Shown: piece after piece, positions 17,374 to 25,818 of the stretch
Position numbering within the stretch: the stretch's first letter is position 1
Layout of the letters: every line of letters begins with the position of its first letter
Source: Mesorhizobium sp. 65-26
GTDB taxonomy: Bacteria > Pseudomonadota > Alphaproteobacteria > Rhizobiales > Rhizobiaceae
Direction of reading: 5' to 3'
Assembly: GCA_001899205.1 (NCBI GenBank)
Contig: MKVL01000035.1
Coordinates: 1 to 64,000 of the forward strand
Length of the DNA: 64,000 bases
The notes under the pieces: model-generated
Databases searched by the model: none
Told to the model about the DNA's origin: nothing
Seen by the model: only the letters and a program-made list of their open reading frames with translations
Position numbers and translations under genes: made by a program

Positions 17374-18477
17374 ATGGGTTTCAAATGCGGCATCGTCGGC
17401 CTGCCCAACGTCGGCAAGTCGACGCTCTTCAATGCTCTGACGAGGACGGCCGCCGCGCAGGCGGCCAACTATCCCTTCTGCACCATCGAGCCGAACACCG
17501 GCGAAGTGGCGGTGCCGGATCCGCGCCTGCAGAAGATCGCGGCGATCGGCAAGTCGAAGGAGATCATCCCGACCCGCATCTCCTTCGTCGATATCGCCGG
17601 CCTGGTGCGCGGCGCCTCGAAGGGCGAAGGGCTGGGCAACCAGTTCCTGGCCAACATCCGCGAGGTCGATGCCATCGTGCATGTGCTGCGCTGCTTCGAG
17701 GATGATGACATCACCCATGTGGAAGGCCGCATCGATCCCGTCGCGGACGCCGAGACGGTCGAGACCGAGCTGATGCTTGCCGACCTCGAAAGCCTCGAGC
17801 GCCGCATCGCCCAGATCCGCAAGCGCGCCGCCGGCAAGGACAAGGAAGCCATGGCCGTCCTGCCGATGATGGAGGCGTCGCTTGAATTGCTGCAGGCCGG
17901 CAAGCCGACGCGCTTCTTGCTCAAGGGTATCGCGCCGGAGGACCTGCGCATCCTGCAGGGGCTGAACCTGCTCACCTCGCATCCGGTCCTCTATGTCTGC
18001 AATGTCGCCGAGGCGGACGCCGCCACCGGCAACGAGCACACCAGGGCGGTGGAGAAGATGGCGGCCGCGCAGGGCGCCGGCACGGTGGTGATCTCGGCGG
18101 CGATCGAGGCGGAGGTTGCCCAGCTTTCCGACGAAGAGGAGATGGAGTTCCTTGCCTCGCTCGGCCTTGACGAGCCGGGCCTCAACAAGGTGATCCGCGC
18201 CGGCTACGAGCTCCTGCACCTGATCACCTATTTCACCGTCGGACCGAAGGAGACGCGCGCCTGGACGATCCACAAGGGCGACAAGGCACCGCAGGCGGCC
18301 GGCGTCATCCACACCGACTTCGAGCGCGGCTTCATCCGTGCCCAGACGATCTCCTACAACGACTTCGTCACGCTGGGCGGCGAAGTGGCGGCCAAGGAGG
18401 CCGGCAAGGCGCGCGACGAAGGCAAGGAGTATGTCGTCCAGGACGGCGACATCATGCTGTTCAAGTTCAACACTTGA
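17374..18477 (+). CDS. ychF: Redox-regulated ATPase YchF/Ola1
   Basis: A 367-residue Obg-like P-loop protein that prefers ATP to GTP and binds ribosomes. The G1 loop GLPNVGKST is at about 8-16. G4 is the family variant CNVAEAD in place of NKxD, which explains the altered nucleotide choice. A coiled-coil insertion (about 130-160) and a C-terminal TGS domain (about 283-366) complete the fold. The rplY-pth-ychF neighbourhood is common in proteobacteria. A weak 6-bp hairpin (18491-18513) separates it from the convergent DUF2478 gene. Confidence 0.97.
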   Translation: MGFKCGIVGLPNVGKSTLFNALTRTAAAQAANYPFCTIEPNTGEVAVPDPRLQKIAAIGKSKEIIPTRISFVDIAGLVRGASKGEGLGNQFLANIREVDAIVHVLRCFEDDDITHVEGRIDPVADAETVETELMLADLESLERRIAQIRKRAAGKDKEAMAVLPMMEASLELLQAGKPTRFLLKGIAPEDLRILQGLNLLTSHPVLYVCNVAEADAATGNEHTRAVEKMAAAQGAGTVVISAAIEAEVAQLSDEEEMEFLASLGLDEPGLNKVIRAGYELLHLITYFTVGPKETRAWTIHKGDKAPQAAGVIHTDFERGFIRAQTISYNDFVTLGGEVAAKEAGKARDEGKEYVVQDGDIMLFKFNT

Positions 18478-18518
18478 CAGCGCTACGGCTGGTCGCGGAC
18501 AAAAAGAGCGACCGACGC

Positions 18519-19064
18519 TCAGTTGGACGGGACCATAACCGGCCTTTGGCCATGGGATGCGATCGAGACGGCCCGTTTCCAAGTCTCGATCGAGTTCCGG
18601 TCCGGGCTGATGAAAGCGGCGTCGGGCGCGAAACGCTTCCATGCGTAGTGATGTTTCGGCGCGACAGATGTCAGCATCGGCTTCTCGAGCCTGACGGCGA
18701 TCTCGAACGCCTCGAACAGCCCGCTCCCCACGGCTTCGACCTTGCCGAATTTGCTCAACACAACGAGATCGCTGGCCGCGATCTGGTCGACGACACTGGC
18801 ACAGGCATCGACCACGCCCAGCTCGTCCAGGCGACAGGAGGTGTGGGCGGGCGCTTCCTCCAGATACATCGCGAAAATGTTGCCGGTTTGAAGATTCCGC
18901 AGCAGGCCGGAACTGCATGAGCGACCCGTCAAGCCGTGTGCTTCTTCGACGAGACCGCAAACCTTCAGCCCCGCATGCTGCCAGTCCGACACGGCCTCGG
19001 CCAGGAGCTTCTGGACTACCGTACTTTCCGCACCGACGATCGCCGCGATCAGCTTTCCGGTCAT
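18519..19064 (-). CDS. DUF2478 family protein (P-loop-like, molybdate-associated)
   Basis: A 181-residue cytoplasmic protein I assign to DUF2478 from its layout: KLIAAIVGAESTVVQ at the start, a central VVLSKFGKVEAVGSGLFEAFE, and a C-terminal TSVAPKHHYAW segment. From memory, family members sit beside molybdate transport or nitrogenase-related genes and are thought to bind nucleotides. No mod genes are visible here, so it stands alone. The typical GxxxxGKS loop is degenerate. Function unknown. Confidence 0.72.
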   Translation of the reverse strand: MTGKLIAAIVGAESTVVQKLLAEAVSDWQHAGLKVCGLVEEAHGLTGRSCSSGLLRNLQTGNIFAMYLEEAPAHTSCRLDELGVVDACASVVDQIAASDLVVLSKFGKVEAVGSGLFEAFEIAVRLEKPMLTSVAPKHHYAWKRFAPDAAFISPDRNSIETWKRAVSIASHGQRPVMVPSN

Positions 19065-19189
19065 GTGGCTTGCCTATGCCGTTCGTTATATCCCGCAGAA
19101 TAGCACGGCGCGCGCCGGTGCCAATTTTGCGCAGCCACTCAAAATCTTGAAAGTGTTTAAATCCAGGCACGCTTCCGGCGCGAAGCCAG

Positions 19190-20554
19190 CTATCGCCCCA
19201 CTACCGTGCGGCCCCGGACCCAGACCTTCGCGATGTTGGCGCGCGCGGCGTTGAGTACGATCTTCTGGAAGACATCCTCCAGCGTGTCCTCGGCCTTCCC
19301 GACATGGACGTTCGAGGCGCTTGCCCTGGTATCGATAAGCAGCGCATCGAAGTCGTGCCCGACGCGAAAACTGCCGGTCGGCAGGTCCAGCGCCTCGGCC
19401 CCGCCGGCGGTCGCCAGCCAGAAGGCCTCCAGATGCGTGATCGGCTCGCCGGACGCGCCACGCTCATGTGCAGGCAGGCCGGCATGAACGCCGCTCTGCA
19501 ACGTCCTGGAGGCCGAGAGCGCGTGCCGGCAGCCATCGAAGAGCGACGGGCTGTAGCCGCCGGAAATGTCGGTGCCCAGCCCGACATGCATATGCCGGTC
19601 GAGCGCCTCGCGCAGCGGGAACACCGCGTTGGCGAAATAGAAGTTTGACAGCGGGCAATGCGCCACGCCGGCGCCCTGCCGCTCGATCAGGTCCATGTCC
19701 TCTCCGTCAATGAAATTCGAATGCGCGAGGATGGTGTGGCGGGTGAGCAGGCCGAAACCATCGAGGCTCGCCGCATCGGTGCGCCCGAAGCGCTGCTCGA
19801 CGAAAGCCTTCGCCCAGTCGCTCTCGGCGCAATGCGTCTGCACGTGGCAGCCATAGTCCCGCGCCAGCTCGCCGAGCCCCGAGAGCGCCTCGTCCGTGCA
19901 GCTCGGGATGAAGCGCGGCGTGATCACGGGCAGCACCAGCGGCCGCTCTCCGCCATCCAGCGCCCTGACTGCTTCGATGAAGCGCCGCGTGTCCGACACA
20001 GCCAAAATGGCGTCGGCGTCGCGGTAGAAAGGCGGGCACTGCTCGGGATCGTCCATCACCACCTTGCCGACGAGAGCCCGCTGGCCCTTCTCCAGGCAGA
20101 TCTCAGCCAGCGCTAGGCTGGCCTCGACATGAACGGTGGCGAAATACAGCGCCGTGGTGGTGCCGTTGGCGAGCAGATTGTCGACGAGGTCTGCATAGAC
20201 CTCGCGCGCATAGCCGACATCGACGTAGCGGGCCTCGAGCGGGAACGTGTATTTCTGCAGCCAGACCTCGAGTGGCACGTCCAGCGCCTTGCCCATCTGC
20301 GGCCACTGCGGCGCATGGATATGCAGGTCGACAAGGCCGGGGAGCAGGAACTGCCCGTCGGAGAGCTCGACGAGCGCTCCCGCCTGCCGGGCGGCCTCTT
20401 TCCGTGCCCCGTATTGCGGGTGGTTCGGCGGCAGGACGGCGTCGATGCGGCCTTGCGCGTCGACGCAGAACAGATGCTCCTCCAGCACCTCCAGCCTGCC
20501 GCGCTCCGGCGTGTGGAAGGCGGTGCCGGTCAGGGCGAGGGTTTGTGCCGTCAT
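19190..20554 (-). CDS. guaD: Guanine deaminase
   Basis: Converts guanine to xanthine and ammonia. The 454-residue amidohydrolase has the zinc motif HIH (H78, H80) in PGLVDLHIHAPQW, then HCAES, ILAHSNF and the aspartate of GTDISGGYSPS, in family order. I chose the ATG at 20554 since GGGAG lies seven bases upstream and the family N-terminus starts there; the frame is open to 20755 but without similarity. It is divergent from an NCS2 nucleobase permease, which suggests joint purine uptake and breakdown. Confidence 0.95.
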   Translation of the reverse strand: MTAQTLALTGTAFHTPERGRLEVLEEHLFCVDAQGRIDAVLPPNHPQYGARKEAARQAGALVELSDGQFLLPGLVDLHIHAPQWPQMGKALDVPLEVWLQKYTFPLEARYVDVGYAREVYADLVDNLLANGTTTALYFATVHVEASLALAEICLEKGQRALVGKVVMDDPEQCPPFYRDADAILAVSDTRRFIEAVRALDGGERPLVLPVITPRFIPSCTDEALSGLGELARDYGCHVQTHCAESDWAKAFVEQRFGRTDAASLDGFGLLTRHTILAHSNFIDGEDMDLIERQGAGVAHCPLSNFYFANAVFPLREALDRHMHVGLGTDISGGYSPSLFDGCRHALSASRTLQSGVHAGLPAHERGASGEPITHLEAFWLATAGGAEALDLPTGSFRVGHDFDALLIDTRASASNVHVGKAEDTLEDVFQKIVLNAARANIAKVWVRGRTVVGR

Positions 20555-20690
20555 AGGTCGCTCCCGGTTCGACTGGCGCGCGCCGCCTTCGCCGCGTGGC
20601 CCACAAGAAAACAGTTGGCAAACATCCTGGCCGCTGTCCTTTGCCGGCGACTGATCACATGATCCCGCGGGGATTTCCAGAGGGGACCAC

Positions 20691-22025
20691 ATGCAACAAG
20701 CCGCGCCAGAGATTACGCTTACCGCACAACCGGACGATCCGTTGCCGATCGGCAAGGCGGCCCTGCTCGGGCTGCAGCACGTGCTGGCGATGGACGTCTA
20801 CATCGTGCCGTTCATCATCGCCTCGGTTCTCGCCTTCAGCGTCGGCGACGCCGGTGCCTTCATCCAGTCGGCCTTCGTCGCGGCGGGCGTCGCAACGCTC
20901 ATCCAGTCGCAGTTGCTGATGCGCCTGCCGGTCGTGCAGGGACCGTCCTTCGTGCCGATCGGCGCGGTGCTCGCCATCGCCTTCGGTGCCGGCGGCGGCA
21001 TCGGCGGCCTTTCGGCCGTCATCGGCGCGCTCATTCCGGGCGCCATACTGGTCATGCTGCTGGGCTCGCCCACCGGCATCTTCCACCGCCTGGTCAACCG
21101 CTTCGTGCCGCCCATCGTCGGTGGCGCCATCATCATCGTCGTCGGCGTCGCGCTGATGCCCGTGGCGCTGAAGGAAAGTGTGTTCGCGGTGCACGGCAGC
21201 GCCACCGTCGGCGGCAACATCATCCTGGCCTTCGTCGCGGCGCTGTTCCTCGTCGGCTGCATGCTGACGGGGATGGCCATGGGCGCGAAAGGCGCGTGGC
21301 TGCGGCTCCTGTCGGTCATCATCGCCCTGGTCGCCGGCTGCGTGGCGGCCGCCTTCATGGGCCAGCTCGACATGTCGGCGGTCTCGGCGGCGACCTGGTT
21401 CTCCATGCCGCGCATCGCCTTCCTCAACCTCGACGTGACGTTCTCCTTCTCCGCCATGCTCACCATGCTGATTGTCTACATCGTGGTGCTGGCCGAGACG
21501 ACGGGCACGTGGTTCGCGGTCGGCGCCGTCATCGACAAGCCACTTTCGGACGAGCAGCTCGACAGGGGCGCGACCGGCGAAGGCCTCGGTTGCCTGATCA
21601 GCGCGCTGCTGTGCAGCACCCCGGTCACCGGCTATTCCTCGAACGCCGGCATCATCGCCATCACCGGCATCGCCAGCCGCGCCGCCTTCGCGGCGGCCGG
21701 CATATTCCTGGTGCTGTTCGGGCTGGTGGGCAAGCTGTCCGCGGTCATCGCGTCGATCCCCGGACCTGTCATCGGCGGCGTCTTCGGCGTGCTCTGCGTG
21801 GTCATTGCCATGAACGGGTTTCGCGTCGTGCGCGGCACGCCGCTGACCGAGCGCAACATGCTGGTGATCGGCCTGCCGATCCTGATGGCGCTGTTCGCCA
21901 CGCTCGCGCCACCGGACTTCGTCAAGACGCTGCCGGACCTCGTGCAGTACATCCTCGGCTCGTCGATCGCCTTCGGCGCCGTCTGGGCGATCGTGCTTCA
22001 CCAGATCCTGCCGAACTCCCGCTGA
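20691..22025 (+). CDS. NCS2-family nucleobase (purine) permease
   Basis: A 444-residue inner-membrane symporter with about 13-14 transmembrane helices of the UraA/xanthine permease fold. The substrate-site segment AETTGTWFAVG and the signature TPVTGYSSNAG are visible. Its position divergent from guaD over a 136-base gap favours a purine (guanine, xanthine or urate) over uracil. AGAGGGGA precedes the ATG. A hairpin terminator follows at 22032-22060. I saw no riboswitch-like structure in the gap. Confidence 0.9.
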   Translation: MQQAAPEITLTAQPDDPLPIGKAALLGLQHVLAMDVYIVPFIIASVLAFSVGDAGAFIQSAFVAAGVATLIQSQLLMRLPVVQGPSFVPIGAVLAIAFGAGGGIGGLSAVIGALIPGAILVMLLGSPTGIFHRLVNRFVPPIVGGAIIIVVGVALMPVALKESVFAVHGSATVGGNIILAFVAALFLVGCMLTGMAMGAKGAWLRLLSVIIALVAGCVAAAFMGQLDMSAVSAATWFSMPRIAFLNLDVTFSFSAMLTMLIVYIVVLAETTGTWFAVGAVIDKPLSDEQLDRGATGEGLGCLISALLCSTPVTGYSSNAGIIAITGIASRAAFAAAGIFLVLFGLVGKLSAVIASIPGPVIGGVFGVLCVVIAMNGFRVVRGTPLTERNMLVIGLPILMALFATLAPPDFVKTLPDLVQYILGSSIAFGAVWAIVLHQILPNSR

Positions 22026-22031
22026 CGACCA

Positions 22032-22060
22032 GGAGCGGGCCACCCCGGCGGGCCCGCTCC
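22032..22060 (+). terminator. Hairpin terminator after the NCS2 permease
   Basis: Perfect 10-bp arms GGAGCGGGCC (22032-22041) and GGCCCGCTCC (22051-22060) with a nine-base loop. No T-run follows, so it may act with Rho. Confidence 0.55.
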
Positions 22061-22277
22061 ACCCTTCCTGCCTGCGGGAATACACCCGCTCCCTGCCCCT
22101 CAGCACCCGCCAGGCCCGCTCGCCTCGGCGGCGCGCCTGCGGTCCAAAGCCCCTTCTTCGGCACCATGGTGGGGCCGGTATCCATGCCGGCAAACCTTTC
22201 CTACTACCGGCTGCTCGACGAATTTTCTGATGCCGCGACGCCTGCCGGCCCGGCTGGCCGGCGAGGCTTCCACTGTC

Positions 22278-22306
22278 TTGACCTTGTCATATACCGCGTC
22301 TAATCG
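22278..22306 (+). promoter_or_regulatory. Candidate promoter of corA
   Basis: TTGACC (22278-22283) and TAATCG (22301-22306) at 17-base spacing, about 96 bases before the corA ATG. Confidence 0.3.
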
Positions 22307-22402
22307 GCTGCTTTCGAAGGTGGTGGCGCCGCCGACTCTCGTGCAGGCCACCGTGCCGGACGCGCCCGCGATGCAGTTTGGTTCCAGCAAGGGAGGCCGG
22401 CG

Positions 22403-23377
22403 ATGATCAAGTCATTCGTCGTGGAAAACGATCGCCTGCGCCAGGCCGACGACTTGCTGGCAAACAGCGACAGGGTGGTCTGGGCCGATCTGCTCAACCC
22501 GACCAAGGAGGAAGGCGTCGCGATCGAGACCTTGCTCGGCGTCGCCATACCGACCCGCGAGGAGATGGAGGAGATCGAAATCTCCAGCCGCCTCTATGTT
22601 GAGGACGGCGCCTACTTCATGACCGCGACGTTGCCCGCCCAGACCGAGATCGACGACCCGCTGATGTCGCCGGTCACCTTCGTGTTGGCCGGCAGCCGGC
22701 TGATCACCGTGCGCTATCATGAGCCCAGGGCTTTCAAGACCTTTCCGCAGCGCGCCGAGAAGGTGGCGACAGGCTGCACGACGGGCGATTCCGTCCTGAT
22801 CGGCCTGCTCGAAGCGATCGTGAACCGGCTTGCCGATATCCTCGAGCGCGCCGGTCGCGACGTCGAGGCGATCTCGCGCGACATCTTCGAGGCCCGCTCG
22901 ACCAAGGTGTCGAAGCGCAACCGCGACTTCCAGGAACTGCTCAAGAGCATCGGCCGCAAGGAAGACATCGCCTCCTCGGTCCGCGACAGCCTGATCTCGC
23001 TGCAGCGCCTGGCTGGCTTCCTCACCCATGCCGCGACGCAGACCAAGATGGGTAAGGACAAGCGGGCGCGCATCAAGACCCTGTCGCGCGACGTCCTGTC
23101 ACTGGCCGACCACACCACCTTCCTGTCGCAGAAGATCTCCTTCCTGCTCGACGCCACGCTCGGCATGATCTCGATCGAGCAGAACGCGATCATCAAGATC
23201 TTCTCGGTGGCGGCGGTGATCTTCCTGCCGCCGACGCTGGTCGCCTCTGTCTATGGCATGAACTTCGACGTCATTCCCGAGCTGAAATGGGAGTTCGGAT
23301 ATCCCTTCGCCGTCTTCCTGATGATCGCCTCGGCGATCCTGCCCTTCTGGTACTTCCGCCGTCGCGGCTGGCTCTAG
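22403..23377 (+). CDS. corA: CorA-family magnesium/divalent cation transporter
   Basis: A 324-residue CorA protein, active as a pentamer in the inner membrane. A large cytoplasmic funnel domain (about 1-260) with a long helix is followed by two C-terminal transmembrane helices. The selectivity motif YGMNF follows the first helix, and the protein ends in a basic tail (RRRGWL). AAGGGAGG stands before the ATG. Family members carry Mg, Co or Ni; Mg is the default guess. Confidence 0.95.
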   Translation: MIKSFVVENDRLRQADDLLANSDRVVWADLLNPTKEEGVAIETLLGVAIPTREEMEEIEISSRLYVEDGAYFMTATLPAQTEIDDPLMSPVTFVLAGSRLITVRYHEPRAFKTFPQRAEKVATGCTTGDSVLIGLLEAIVNRLADILERAGRDVEAISRDIFEARSTKVSKRNRDFQELLKSIGRKEDIASSVRDSLISLQRLAGFLTHAATQTKMGKDKRARIKTLSRDVLSLADHTTFLSQKISFLLDATLGMISIEQNAIIKIFSVAAVIFLPPTLVASVYGMNFDVIPELKWEFGYPFAVFLMIASAILPFWYFRRRGWL

Positions 23378-23532
23378 AACCTGACGGCTTCACGGACGTC
23401 ACGCCCGAGGGCGCAATCCCGACAGAGCGCGCGGTCACTGGCTTACCAGAAATGACTTGACCAAATTGGCTTGGGCCTGCATCCGGGATGCCCGACCTTG
23501 GGGATCACGCATTCGACAACCGGATTGCCGAC

Positions 23533-23994
23533 ATGACCGGAAAGACTTGGGCCTATGAGGATTTCGTCGAGGGCGCCTCGCTCGACCTCGGAACAAAGCA
23601 TGTAAGCGCGGCCGAGATCATCGAATTCGCCAGCGAGTTCGATGCCCAGCCCATGCACCTGGACGAGGCTGCAGGCAAGGCAAGCATTCTCGGCGGGCTT
23701 TCGGCTTCCGGCTGGCACACCTGCGCGATGTTCATGCGCATGATGTGCGACGCCTTCCTGCTCGACTCGACGGCGCAAGGCGCGCCGGGCGTCGATCACG
23801 TCAAGTGGAAGAAGCCGGTGCTGGCGGGCGACACGCTGAGCGGCAAGCTCACCATACTGGGCAAGCGCCAATCCAGGTCGCGGCCCGAGGTCGGTCTCGT
23901 CTCGATGCGCGCCGAGCTCTTCAACCAGCATGGCGAGAACGTCTTCGAGCTGGAGAATACCGCCATGTTCCTGACCCGCGAGGCCGCAGCGTGA
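23533..23994 (+). CDS. MaoC-like (hot-dog fold) dehydratase, first of a pair
   Basis: A 153-residue hot-dog fold protein of the MaoC/(R)-enoyl-CoA hydratase type. The hydratase-like motif reads FDAQPMHLDEAA, followed by ILGGLSASGWHT. The ATG at 23533 fits the family start; an in-frame ATG at 23488 adds 15 unrelated residues. Its TGA overlaps the GTG of the next MaoC gene by four bases (GTGA), so the two are translationally coupled and may form a heterodimer. The substrate is presumably an acyl-CoA; no beta-oxidation genes are adjacent. Confidence 0.88.
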   Translation: MTGKTWAYEDFVEGASLDLGTKHVSAAEIIEFASEFDAQPMHLDEAAGKASILGGLSASGWHTCAMFMRMMCDAFLLDSTAQGAPGVDHVKWKKPVLAGDTLSGKLTILGKRQSRSRPEVGLVSMRAELFNQHGENVFELENTAMFLTREAAA

Positions 23995-24461
23995 CGCTCG
24001 ACGAATTCTTCCTGATCGGCACCACGGTCACGCTCGGCTCGCACACATTCGCGCCTGAGGAGATCAAGGCATTCGCCCGCAAATACGACCCGCAGGTCTT
24101 CCACGTCGACGAGGAGGCTGCCAAGAACAGCGTTCTCGGCGGCCTCTGTGCCTCCGGCTGGCACACGGCGGCCACCTGGATGAAGTACAACCTGGAAAAG
24201 CGCATGGAGACCGAGGGCGTTCGCTGGACCGGCCCTGGCCCCGTGCCCGAATTCGGCCCCTCGCCCGGCTTCAAGAACCTGAAATGGCTGAAGCCGGTCT
24301 ACGCCGGCGAGACCGTCACCTTCACCCGCACCGCGCTTGCTCACCGTCCGATCGCTTCGCGGCCTGGCTGGCGGCTTTTGACGATCATCTGCGCGGGCAC
24401 GGATTCGACGGGCGACAAGGTCATCGAATTCGAAAGCGCCGTGCTGGTGAAAACCGACTAG
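23991..24461 (+). CDS. MaoC-like (hot-dog fold) dehydratase, second of a pair
   Basis: A 156-residue paralogue of the preceding gene, with the same block order: YDPQVFHVDEEAA, then VLGGLCASGWHT. The active-site-like Asp and His are kept in both copies. The start is GTG at 23991, inside the stop of the first gene. The stop TAG (24459-24461) forms the first bases of a short repeated intergenic motif. The pair probably arose by tandem duplication and may work as one complex. Confidence 0.88.
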   Translation: MTLDEFFLIGTTVTLGSHTFAPEEIKAFARKYDPQVFHVDEEAAKNSVLGGLCASGWHTAATWMKYNLEKRMETEGVRWTGPGPVPEFGPSPGFKNLKWLKPVYAGETVTFTRTALAHRPIASRPGWRLLTIICAGTDSTGDKVIEFESAVLVKTD

Positions 24462-24477
24462 AGCGATTCCCAGGGGA

Positions 24478-24492
24478 AAGCGCTACGCGCTT
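24478..24492. terminator. Small hairpin between the MaoC pair and apt
   Basis: AAGCGC-TAC-GCGCTT is a perfect 6-bp hairpin in the gap between convergent genes, just after the TAGAGCGATTCC motif (24459-24470). It may end transcription from either side or be part of a dispersed repeat. Confidence 0.35.
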
Positions 24493-24595
24493 GTCCACGG
24501 GAAACTGCTCGGCATTTTCCTGAAATTGTTTCGAGCGATCGGCCTTTGCCGCCGCCTGGGCTGGTAGGAAATCTGACAGGAAGCGCGGAAAACGC

Positions 24596-25141
24596 TCAGT
24601 GGCCCTCGAAGCCGATCAGCGTCCGCACCGGCACGCCGAGCGCTTCCAGCTTGGCGCGGCCGCCGAGATCCGGCAGGTCGATGACGAAGCAGGCGGCGAT
24701 GATGTCGGCGCCGATCTGGCGCAGCAGCTTCACCGCAGCCTCCGCCGTGCCGCCCGTCGCGATCAAGTCATCGATCAGGATGACCCTTTCCCCCGGCGAA
24801 ACGCCGTCCTTGTGCATCTCCATCTCGTCCAGCCCGTACTCCAGGCTGTAGGCGACGCGCACCGTCTCGTAGGGCAGCTTGCCCTTCTTGCGGATCGGTA
24901 CGAAACCGGCGGAGAGTTGGTGGGCAACGGCACCGCCGAGGATAAAGCCACGCGCCTCGATACCCGCGATCTTCTCCACCTTCTGGCCGGCATAGGGATG
25001 CACCAGTTCATCGATCGCCCGGCGGAACGCACGCGCATTGCCGAGCAGCGTGGTGATGTCGCGAAACAGGATCCCCGGCCTGGGATAGTCGGGAATGGTG
25101 CGAATCGCCGCGAGCAGCGTGTCTTCCAGCGACGGTTTCAT
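24596..25141 (-). CDS. apt: Adenine phosphoribosyltransferase
   Basis: Salvages adenine with PRPP to AMP. The 181-residue length is normal. The PRPP loop reads [13 protein letters not shown], and the family segments [15 protein letters not shown] near the start and [11 protein letters not shown] are present. I chose the ATG at 25141, with CCGGAGAG upstream; the frame is open to 25204 without similarity. Together with guaD and the NCS2 permease it gives this region a purine-salvage theme, although the genes are not in one operon. Confidence 0.95.
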   Translation of the reverse strand: MKPSLEDTLLAAIRTIPDYPRPGILFRDITTLLGNARAFRRAIDELVHPYAGQKVEKIAGIEARGFILGGAVAHQLSAGFVPIRKKGKLPYETVRVAYSLEYGLDEMEMHKDGVSPGERVILIDDLIATGGTAEAAVKLLRQIGADIIAACFVIDLPDLGGRAKLEALGVPVRTLIGFEGH

Positions 25142-25207
25142 GGGCGGCTCTCCGGGTGATCCTTGCTTTGCCGCGTGACTCGTAGGAGCCCGCGCGACCG
25201 ACAACGG

Positions 25208-25657
25208 CTACCGCGATGTGGCGTCGGAGACAAGCGCGTCCGGCAAAGGATTGGCGTCACTGGCCTTGTCCCAGGCCTGGGCGGCGATCTTCCACGCGCC
25301 CCCGCTCTTCACCAGGAGCAGCATCTCGACAGAGCGGCTGGTCTCGCCGCCATTCTCCACCATCTCGCCACCCGCCGCCGCGATGGCGATCGAGCCGAAA
25401 ATGAGCAGTTCGACACCGAGCACGGTCTCCTGAAATGCGCGCAGCGTGGTGCCGGACAGTCCTCGCATCCGCTCGGCGAAATCGGCAACCTCGATCCGCC
25501 GGGCCGGCCGTGCGGCGGGGTAGAGGCCTGCTCCCGGAAGGAAATCGCCTGCGAAGCCCGTCGTGTCGGGGCCTGCGCCTTCATGCCAGCTCAGGCTGGC
25601 AAACTGCCTGGCGATAATCGCCCTGATCGCTTCCTCGTCGGCATTGTGCTGGCTCAT
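25208..25657 (-). CDS. SnoaL/NTF2-like small protein
   Basis: A 149-residue protein with the cone-like NTF2 layout: an N-terminal helix EEAIRAIIARQFASLSWHEG and a C-terminal strand ending WKIAAQAWD, as in DUF4440/SnoaL-like proteins. There is no signal peptide. I chose the ATG at 25657 because the fold begins just after it; the frame continues upstream without similarity. It lies 66 bases before the apt start on the same strand and may share its transcript. No enzymatic role can be read. Confidence 0.72.
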   Translation of the reverse strand: MSQHNADEEAIRAIIARQFASLSWHEGAGPDTTGFAGDFLPGAGLYPAARPARRIEVADFAERMRGLSGTTLRAFQETVLGVELLIFGSIAIAAAGGEMVENGGETSRSVEMLLLVKSGGAWKIAAQAWDKASDANPLPDALVSDATSR

Positions 25658-25771
25658 GGTTCCATCCCCGTCCCGCCTCACTTCCCGGCCGGTGACGACG
25701 GCAGGGAGGTGAGGCACCATAGACCAACTCGCACAGGCGAGCATCCGCGGCTCGGCGGGGCTGAAACGAAA

Positions 25772-25793
25772 ATGGGCGCCTAACGGCGCCCAT
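25772..25793 (-). terminator. Rho-independent terminator of the petABC operon
   Basis: ATGGGCGCC (25785-25793 read leftward) and GGCGCCCAT pair perfectly over nine bases with a four-base loop. On the minus strand TTTTC follows. It lies 26 bases past the petC stop. Confidence 0.85.
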
Positions 25794-25818
25794 CCTTGTG
25801 TCTCGAAGCTTGCGCGGC

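Larger units (their letters stand above)
22026..22402. other. 377-base gap between the permease and corA
   Basis: It holds the permease terminator at 22032-22060 and a candidate corA promoter at 22278-22306. No protein-coding frame has support, and I found no recognisable Mg-sensing leader structure. Confidence 0.5.

Noticed and set aside
17284-19170. A 628-codon minus-strand frame over ychF
   Set aside because: ychF on the plus strand is certain, and the minus translation is low-complexity His/Arg/Asp-rich sequence typical of shadow frames.
20655-22193. A 512-codon minus-strand frame over the NCS2 permease
   Set aside because: Its product is Arg/Asp/His/Gln-rich with no fold-like pattern, while the plus-strand permease shows membrane helices and family motifs.
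22026-22402. A magnesium or purine riboswitch in the permease/corA gap or before the permease
   Set aside because: I looked for a conserved core and multi-stem layout and found only a plain terminator and a weak promoter.
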